Assembly (NCBI GenBank): GCA_026419785.1
Contig: JAODTK010005665.1
Span: 62,001 to 126,000 of the forward strand
DNA: 64,000 nt
Direction: 5' to 3'
Source: Sclerodactyla briareus
Taxonomy: Eukaryota > Echinodermata > Holothuroidea > Dendrochirotida > Sclerodactylidae
The notes under the pieces are model-generated. The model did no database searches. It worked only from the letters and a program-made list of their open reading frames with translations, and was not told where the DNA came from. Every line of letters starts with the position of its first letter. Within the stretch, counting starts at the first letter, position 1. Of the stretch, positions 57,312 to 64,000 are shown one piece after another. A program made the translations under genes and the position numbers.

Positions 57312-57479
57312 TGTCCCCCCCGATTAACCATCTGAAGCAGCACTGGATAGACTTCAGATGGTTCCGTACCCATCTGGCTTGATGAGTAAACGCCACTGAG
57401 TTTTACTGAATAGACATTGGTCGTCAAGCTCCTTGCAGTCTCTCGGTACTCGGATTGTGGTAGAAAAACTAAGTTGAAT
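57312..57479 (-). pseudogene. FReD gene copy 4, exon A, frameshifted
   Basis: It follows GGTTCCGCAGCAG. One base is missing in the CCC of PRDC (GAGTACCGAGAGACTGC), and further small deletions follow, so the open frame reads QSEYRETARSLTTNV instead of QSEYPRDCKELDDQC. The tail TCGGGGGGGACA replaces GGGTGGACG before a GTATGT donor. It is 168 nt long. Confidence 0.7.
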
Positions 57480-59235
57480 CTGCTGCGGAACCAAGATAAT
57501 CAAGGATGATTGTTGCCATCAGGCAAGTCCTCGATCACTCCACGTTATATTTCAGACTGATTTGAAACTCTTTTCCGGCTCCAGTCGCACGACAGTTCAT
57601 ACATGCTCTCTCTTCTATTTCTTGCATAGTCCGAGGCACTAATCGTAAAGCAGTATTTTTCTTCTTTTTGGATCTAAAACCGCTAGAGTCTAATGTACGC
57701 CAAGTGCCAGATAGCCGGATACAAATAATTACATGCCACAGAAAATACTAGCATGTGGCTGGGAAGTGACCTTTCGAGTCAAGGATGATGAACCCTTCTC
57801 TCTTCTGCCTTTTAACCTCAATCACAATACACACAAGCCTCTGTAGCTTGCATTGTGACAGCACTTTATTTATTTGTGGGAGCTTTCCCGCATAACGGTT
57901 CTAACATACAGGCCTGACAAACGAGGTTCATATATTATTTTGGTCGACGATGCTGTATTAAATAAAATTTCCACTACCTGGGCAGCACTGAACACCGCCT
58001 GTGTTGGCCATTGGCTATACCAATAGGCAAGAAGCGACACACATTTACCTTATAATTTCTTTGTTTATTTAACTCTGTTTAGCAGTTCTTTTCAACTGCT
58101 AAAAATTATAGGAGAAGATAAGATAGCAAATGCTTTAAAAAAAGGTTGAAAAACAGGGCTGTTGCAGCGTTCCTACATAAATCACTCAAACATCATTCCC
58201 CACGGGAAGCTTCATATTTTTCCAATTTATCGAAGGTGGCGGGAAGAGGTGGGGCGTGGCCAGGGGCACATCTTCCTACTTTTTTCCCAAAATATAAAAA
58301 AGTGTTTCCTTCACTTTGGAATGGACCCTGTTCTGGTTACAGTTATTGAGATTATAATGATATTGGGTCAAAGGTCAGGAAGAAACAACGGCAGGTCGAC
58401 GTTGAACGTACAGTTGCGGAACGTCTTTTCGAAACGCCCCTGCCGAGAATTACAAAACCTACCAACACGGGCCCCCCCCCCCCCCCACCTAATAACATCA
58501 AAAAGCATGTGCATGAATGCTTGCGTTTTCAAAATTGGGTGACAGCTTTAAAAAAATGACGTACGTTACCATCGAATCATTCACCAGTACATACGGCACT
58601 GCCCCTTTATCGATACCTAAATGTGGGGTTGGGGTTTATCACACACGCAGACGATAACTTTCAAATTGCCTACCTGTCCCAGCGTCAACTTCTTGTGCTG
58701 AGCACCGTATCCAGCATGAAGGCACAGTACAACACCTTTTTAGAGGCCTTTTGGGATCCGACGGAATAGAACTCCGATCTCCCGATTGATAAGCTACTTC
58801 CACCACCTGCCCCTCGGTAAATGGGTCAGGTACAAGTATATAAAAAATTTGTAGCTAAGTATGCTACTGTAACGGTAAATACTGTGTTATCCATCTCGTG
58901 GATTTGTAGAATAGGCAAGATTATAGGAATAATAATAACAAAATATAGATGCTACCGTGATAACAGTGAATTGTACTGTGCCATCCATACCATCCTTGAA
59001 TATAGGCACTTCCAATGAGTTTCGGTTATATATATTTTTCGATTTCGAAGTGAAGTAATTAACACACAGCTGTGACTCCCATGCTGACCTCTAATCATGA
59101 AGGTACGAGGTCTTGACTTCAAAATTCAGGTTTAACCACAAATAGATACCCACCACCCCGAGAAAATTACGAGTCCTTCGCCAGAGAAAATGCAACAGAT
59201 CGTCATCGAACGTGTAACTGGTTGCAGATACTTAC
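57480..59235 (-). other. Region between exon A and mini-exon, copy 4
   Basis: Longer than in the other copies. Blocks shared with copies 2 and 3 lie at 57,600-57,800. The rest (58,100-58,800), including a C16 tract at 58,472, shows nothing I recognise. Confidence 0.4.
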
Positions 59236-59269
59236 CTGGCTGACCGATATTTCCGTCACTCTGTGCGCT
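59236..59269 (-). CDS. FReD gene copy 4, mini-exon (34 nt)
   Basis: Acceptor TAATTCTGGTTTCAG and donor GTAAGT are both good. It reads SAQSDGNIGQP plus one base: same frame and same terminal phase as copies 1 and 2, but exactly one codon shorter. An indel of exactly three bases is what coding constraint would leave. Confidence 0.45.
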
Positions 59270-59462
59270 CTGAAACCAGAATTACGAGAAATATTAACTT
59301 GACGGTATGGCAATGTAGTAAATCAACTAAAATTGTATCGAACTATCTTTTTACTCCTAGTTTTCTTCTACAATTCAGGCCCCGGCACTGCTGATTATGA
59401 TCCAATAATGACGCAGCTTGCCTGTGCAGCAATTGCGCAGATGAGAAATTATTCTCTGATGC

Positions 59463-59720
59463 TCATAGCATCCACTTCTGGAGCTTAGGTTCAACACTGA
59501 TGGAAGTATTTATCATGATAACGAGAGCGTGGAATAGTTCGAAGACCGGGCGTTTCATTCGAATGTGCGCTTGTTCCCCCACGCCCATTTTGCTCTTGAG
59601 ATATGCAAATATGTGAAATAAACCAGCGTGTGGAAATCCATCGGTAACAGCGAAGTATAGTAACGGAAATTTTACCAGATAAACCCGGGTGGCCACTCAA
59701 CTCTTTGCAATTCCCTAATT
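59463..59720 (-). other. Conserved upstream segment of FReD copy 4
   Basis: The reverse complement matches 1,496-1,560 (AATTTCCGTTACTATACTT, GCTGGTTTA.TTCAC, TTGCATATCT). The SSAVLDLKV block is present only in a decayed form (ATCAGTGTTGAACCTAAGCT). Confidence 0.4.
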
Positions 59721-60959
59721 TTAAATATGAAGTAGTTCTTACTATTTTATGGCTACCACCAACTAAAGTAAGAACTTACTACAAACTTATTCCAACTAAT
59801 CACTCAATCAAACGTGATGGACACACTATTAGCTTGGCCTACATTAAAGGCCAATGGTCATGTGGGTATGACTTGATTTCGGTACTTGTATTTTTTACAT
59901 TATGGCCGTCAACCGCCAACCGAATTTCAGACCGATTTTGAGTGAGCCGCAAAGGAGCAATCAGCTAGTGCAAAATTCGACTTGTGACATCACGGGTGGA
60001 ACCACAGGATCCCCTCTAATACAAAGCCAATGTGAAACAAGTACTTTTGAACCCGTACATACGATAAGTGTATCGGGTAAATGCTGACAAAATTGTTCAC
60101 AAAATATGAAAGACTTTATTTCCTTCGTTTCTTAGTGAATACCTATTTCTATTTCTGTTATCATGCCGCAAAATACATTCACTGTGTACCGGTGATGCTG
60201 TAGCAATCCAACTGTTGACATTCCATTGCGATCTGGCAACCCTGAATTCTGTCCTTCCCGCGCATCGTCGATTCCTCGATTCTTCAAGTAATCTGCAATA
60301 ACTCAAGAAAGCAACATAGATAGTCTCCAAATTTGGGGTGTGGGTTTCGACTGTATTGCTACCATACACGGATGCGTATACATTGGACAGGGTGGCGCTC
60401 CAAGCTTTTCACCCCCCCTCGGCATCACCCCCAAAACTTTTTTCTAAAGCACTTTCTTTTTTCCCTCATTCAATTCTTTTTTCCGGTCAAATATTCCACG
60501 AAACTAAAGATATGAGTAATTAGTAACCCAATTATATGATCCATAGCTGCGAGAAAATTGTAAAGCATCTAATTTTCATCTGAAATTTGTGTTGGTAAGG
60601 GTGTCTAAATGTACCGGAGAAAAAGATGCCGTCGGTACAGGATGGGGAACCTGTTTTTTTTTTCCAAATCTTCAAAATGTCCGGCGAATATGGGAAATCG
60701 GTCGAAAATGCATTCATCTGTCGAAAAAGTTTGCAAATTCCCGAAACATTAGTGTACATATATTTTCCGATCATTGTTAGCACATACGCGACATTCCCAT
60801 GCTCCTAGTATGGGCCATAATCAAGATGCGGCCACGATGGCGGCCAATATGGCCGTCAATTCTTGGAATTTACAAAAAAAAAAATCGATTGTAAATCTGT
60901 CGGGAAAAGTTGGTGCCATCTCCAAACATAGATAGATCGATGGATAGCTAGATCGATCG
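59721..60959. other. Gap with no recognised gene
   Basis: A short block at 59,890-59,955 (CATTATGGC.GTCAAC...GAGTGAG) resembles U at 12,415-12,470 weakly. Otherwise nothing is seen. A repeat-like GATGCGGCCACGATGGCGGC stretch lies at 60,826. Confidence 0.35.
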
Positions 60960-61045
60960 ATAGATAGACAGACAGACAGACAACAGACAGAACAGACAGA
61001 CGACCGACAACAGACAGACAGCAGACAGCAGACAGATAGAGACAG
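60960..61045 (+). repeat. (GATA/GACA)n microsatellite
   Basis: ATAGATAGACAGACAGACAG and related units, imperfect, with CAACAGACAG interruptions. Confidence 0.9.
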
Positions 61046-61799
61046 TCATATAGAGAAGGCTATCTACAAGATTGATTTTCTTTGAGAGTCTGTGATCAAG
61101 CTTTTTTTTTCTGACTCAGAGGCATCGGCTTTCCGTTCCTCCGCATCAAACAAGCTGAATTGTAAGGCCATGAGGTGAACGTGTGCAACAACCTCTTCGG
61201 GGAGCGACACCCCCATGAAAAGCGCTAGAAAAAAGACGGGGAACCCCATTCTATTCTGCACATCATACAGACCTGAGGCCCAGACACAGAATTCTCCTTA
61301 CTACTCCTTACTCGGCACCACTTGTTCCGAACGCTTCACCTCTCCACATCCGCACCTCACCTTCCATTTCTGTCTCATGAGAACCTTTAGAAGCCTCGAT
61401 ACTGCTGTCGCGGTGAAAAGCGCTTCGAGTGCTAGTTTATTATAATCGTTTGTTCTCCACAACCGTCCTCTTGGTTGGTACTTGTTATGTCCTGTCCCTC
61501 AGACCTCGGGGTACTACACTACCCTGACTCTCGTAGGTCAGCAACCCGTCGTTGGGGCGTACTCCGTGTGGTCCAGGAATCTCTTCCTAACTGGTTGGCC
61601 AACACTTGCTGGATACTACTTCCCAGTGTCCCCGAAATACGGTAGCAACTCTGGCCTTGGTTTCTCCCACATCCTCTGGATCCTCCAACCAGGTCCTGGA
61701 ATTTCCTCCACTTTCTCTTTCTTTCTCGAACTATGTGGGTGTCGTTCGGTATTGATGTCTAGTCGCGATCGACTACTACCAGGTCTGGTTCCTTGCTCT
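61046..61799. other. Probable 3' part of the adjacent minus-strand LINE; no clear motif
   Basis: Continuous with the LINE below, but I cannot match a domain. The 107-codon plus-strand open frame (61,482-61,805) is likely antisense. Confidence 0.3.
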
Positions 61800-63317
61800 G
61801 ATTAACTCGCACCGCGAAGTCTCAGAGATCTTTGCCTTCCGTTTTCCTCCTCCTCCGTAGGTTTCGGATTGTGGAGCCAGGTATTGTCACTTTCCGTCGG
61901 GATCCCGTAGTGCGCACATATCCCTTGTGTAGTGCGGCCGCTAAGTTGTTAAGCCTTGTCTTATACATCCTTCCATCGATCTTTCGAGCAGGCCGTTGGG
62001 TTTTCTAATAGCCACCGTTTCTCTTCTTGTGGCACATGCGACATTTCGGGTCACTCGATGTTCGGGTGACTTTCGCCTGGTGGCCACTTGGTCTTCAGAC
62101 CTATCTTGGGGGGCAGCTGTTATCAGTGCCGCCGTCTCTATCTTGAGCCTGTAGCTTGTTGCATCTATCGGTAGGCGTTCTGTTTTCGACATTATATCTG
62201 GGACCTGTCGTCTGTATTGCGTTGTAGGTTTTGGTTGCCCATTTGTCTGTACACTCTTTCTGCCAATCGGCCTTTTCTCTTTCTTCGTTTTATACCCCGT
62301 GAGTACCTCATGGCCACCACACATCCTCTATCAGTGGGTCTCTCCCTGTTTGCCGGCGATAATTCCGGAGTACCGCACATTGGAGTTTCATGGCCGCGAC
62401 CTCCTTCAGGCCCTCCCACCATTCCTTCTTGGGATGTAGAACCGGTGGCCGTCAGCTAGTGGGTGTAGTCCACCGTAAATGTTCATCGTTTCCCTCGTCT
62501 TGCGTGTCCAGCTCTCCAACCTCTTTCTGCGCTTTCCATCTATATGCCCGCGTCATAGTGATGACACGGCAGGGCGTTATGTGTTCATGGGCGGATGAGG
62601 ATTCTGACCTACGCTTCCTCCTGTACGCTGCCGAGCTTGTCCTTGACCTCCCTCTGTTTGTTTTCCATGTTCTGCAGTATACCCAGGTATTTGTACCCCT
62701 CGTTAGGCTCGGGGTCTCCGATCTTTCCGATCGAGAGTTCAGGCGTCGGTCATCTTGTTTTCTCCCTGGTGGATGATGCTGCCTGGCACATTTATATCAA
62801 GTCCTACCTTCGTGGAATGTTGTCCTTTTTGAAAAAAAAAGTATCCTCACTGTCACTGTCTCACTCAGTGCTGTGCGGTCATTCTCATTCTTGGCGTAAC
62901 AATTTCGATCATCCATGTATAGAGGTGGTTGATTTTATTGTCATTGTTGATTGGGTTTCTCCTGTCCTGGCCTGCCCGTAGCAGGTGACTCAAGGGGTTG
63001 AGAGCCACGCAGAACAGGAATGGAGAGAGTGCATCCCCCTGATATTTCCACACTCAATCTTGATGTCAGCCAGGTGTTTCCTCCCTCCTCCCTTCCTATC
63101 CACTGGTTAGGGACTTGACGCAGTCTCCAATTGACTTCTCTAGGAGTGTCCCTTGTTCATGGTATGGATTATCCAGGAATGTGGCACTAAATCATATGCC
63201 TTCTTGTAGTCGATCCAACCCACTGCCAGGTTTGTGCGCCCCTCCTTCGAATCTCTGGTGAGAGCTTTGTCTAGTAGTAAGCTTGGTCGAACAATCCGTG
63301 TCTGGCCCCTTTCTGCT
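61800..63317 (-). mobile_element. LINE reverse transcriptase of an R4/Dong-like type, degraded
   Basis: On the minus strand, in order: SLLLDKALTRDSKEGRTNLA, then VGWIDYKKAYDLVPHSWI (63,190-63,290, RT domain with the W-I-D-Y-K-K-A-Y-D signature); QGDALSPFLFCVALNPLSHL (63,010); PLYMDDRNCYAKNE (62,910, catalytic D-D); EGYKYLGILQ (62,690); and NIYGGLHPLADGHRFYIPRR then NGGRA (62,410-62,490). Several frameshifts separate these blocks. The WIDYKKA.D.VPHSWI and QGD.LSP.LFC..LNPLS words fit R4/Dong-type elements as I recall them; the clade is tentative. Confidence 0.75.
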
Positions 63318-63676
63318 CGATTGAGATTGAGATTCGAGTTTATAGTCTTGTATAAGACATGCGCCTCCTTACAACCCACGACTTACCCTCAATTCATTGG
63401 CAACCTGATGATGACCTTGCCTGCACCACCAAGTATAACACTTCGTCACGACCTAATCCACCCTGGAACAAACACCCCTGGCAGCGAGCGGCCGCCTACT
63501 TACTTCTTTACCTCGCAGTCCCTCGTTTACAACGTGGTTAGTGTGGACATTCGAAAAGACATTCTTGTCCTAACATACCTGCGCAAATGCCTCGGGCTTT
63601 CATGGGGTTTCGAATTTCGCAATCTAATGATCTATTGATCTTACGTCCGAGCTCTACTACCGACTGAATCCGCTCC
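63318..63676 (-). mobile_element. tRNA-derived SINE (copy 2 of 2)
   Basis: The reverse complement matches 27,559-27,900 end to end: head GGAGCGGATTCAGTCGGTAG, B-box-like GAAATTCGAAACCCC, body GTGAAAG/ATGAAAGCCCGAGG, GCTGCCAGGGGTGT, GTGGTGCAGGCAAGGTCATC, tail CTATAAACTCGAATCTCAAT. It abuts the 5' side of the LINE reading frame. Inactive relic or dispersed copy; RNA polymerase III transcription is only inferred. Confidence 0.75.
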
Positions 63677-64000
63677 TCCTTCGTGTCACGTTTTGTGAAT
63701 TTATTTTTGCAGTTTGTTGGCCTTTCTTAGTTTTTCGAACTTATTAACCAGCACGATAAAATGATCGTGTTTCCAATTTATATGTTATGAGTGATATGCA
63801 TATGGATGAATATCTCACAGAGTGCCGGAACCGTGTGTCACTAATGTTTCAACTGCAATGACCATCTCCCTAAATTTTGCTAGTGTCTTACCGCCATTCT
63901 CCGTATTTTTAAGGTTCTAACACTAAACAGCTATATTGGGGGCCATCTTGGTTCTGGGACAAAGCTACAGTGGAATATTTCTCTGTGTGTTAGCATTACG
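63677..64000. other. Window end; nothing recognised
   Basis: AT-rich, no open frame or repeat that I can name. Confidence 0.4.

Noticed and set aside
63234-63638. 134-codon plus-strand open frame
   Set aside because: Lies over the minus-strand SINE and the RT domain of the minus-strand LINE.

Overview
This is eukaryotic, intron-containing, AT-rich, repeat-laden DNA from a marine invertebrate. I see no prokaryotic gene organisation. The only recognisable host genes encode fibrinogen-related (FReD) lectins, and the rest is non-LTR retrotransposon debris, small transposons, a tRNA-derived SINE and microsatellites. Echinoderms, especially sea cucumbers, carry secreted fibrinogen-like proteins in number, so a holothurian is my best guess, but that is inference and amphioxus or another FReD-rich invertebrate is not excluded.

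The window holds four copies of one FReD gene: copy 1 (about 1.5-7.8 kb, + strand), copy 2 (17-24.7 kb, +), copy 3 (41.9-33.6 kb, - strand) and copy 4 (59.7-52.1 kb, -). Each is built from the same exons: a 34-38 nt mini-exon; exon A (start of the first FReD, PRDC...); exon B (rest of a shortened first FReD plus the start of a second one); exon C (middle of the second FReD); and exon D (calcium site, C-terminal Cys motif, stop). Exon phases agree across copies. The inferred protein is a secreted lectin with one and a half FReDs in series.

The copies are arranged as a large imperfect palindrome with its axis near 29.5-30.2 kb. Copy 2 mirrors copy 3 and copy 1 mirrors copy 4. A 6.5 kb non-FReD segment (here called U, 10.1-16.7 kb) mirrors 43.7-50.2 kb. 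Copies 2 and 3 share a MITE and a LINE 3' fragment that I do not find in copies 1 and 4. This fits an ancestral tandem pair (gene-U-gene) later duplicated in inverted orientation. The centre (24.7-33.6 kb) is a non-mirrored spacer of LINE fragments, a SINE and a tandem repeat carrying nuclear-receptor-like AGGTCA direct repeats.

Every copy carries lesions (stops, 1-2 nt indels, lost splice sites, a missing exon D in copy 4). Only copy 3 keeps exons B and C fully open. Either the cluster is largely pseudogenised or the assembly has uncorrected indels; the sequence alone cannot settle this. The right end (61.8-63.7 kb) is a minus-strand LINE with a second copy of the same SINE at its border. 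A 2.2 kb hAT-like element with an 8-bp target duplication and (GGTCTC)n subterminal arrays interrupts copy 4.
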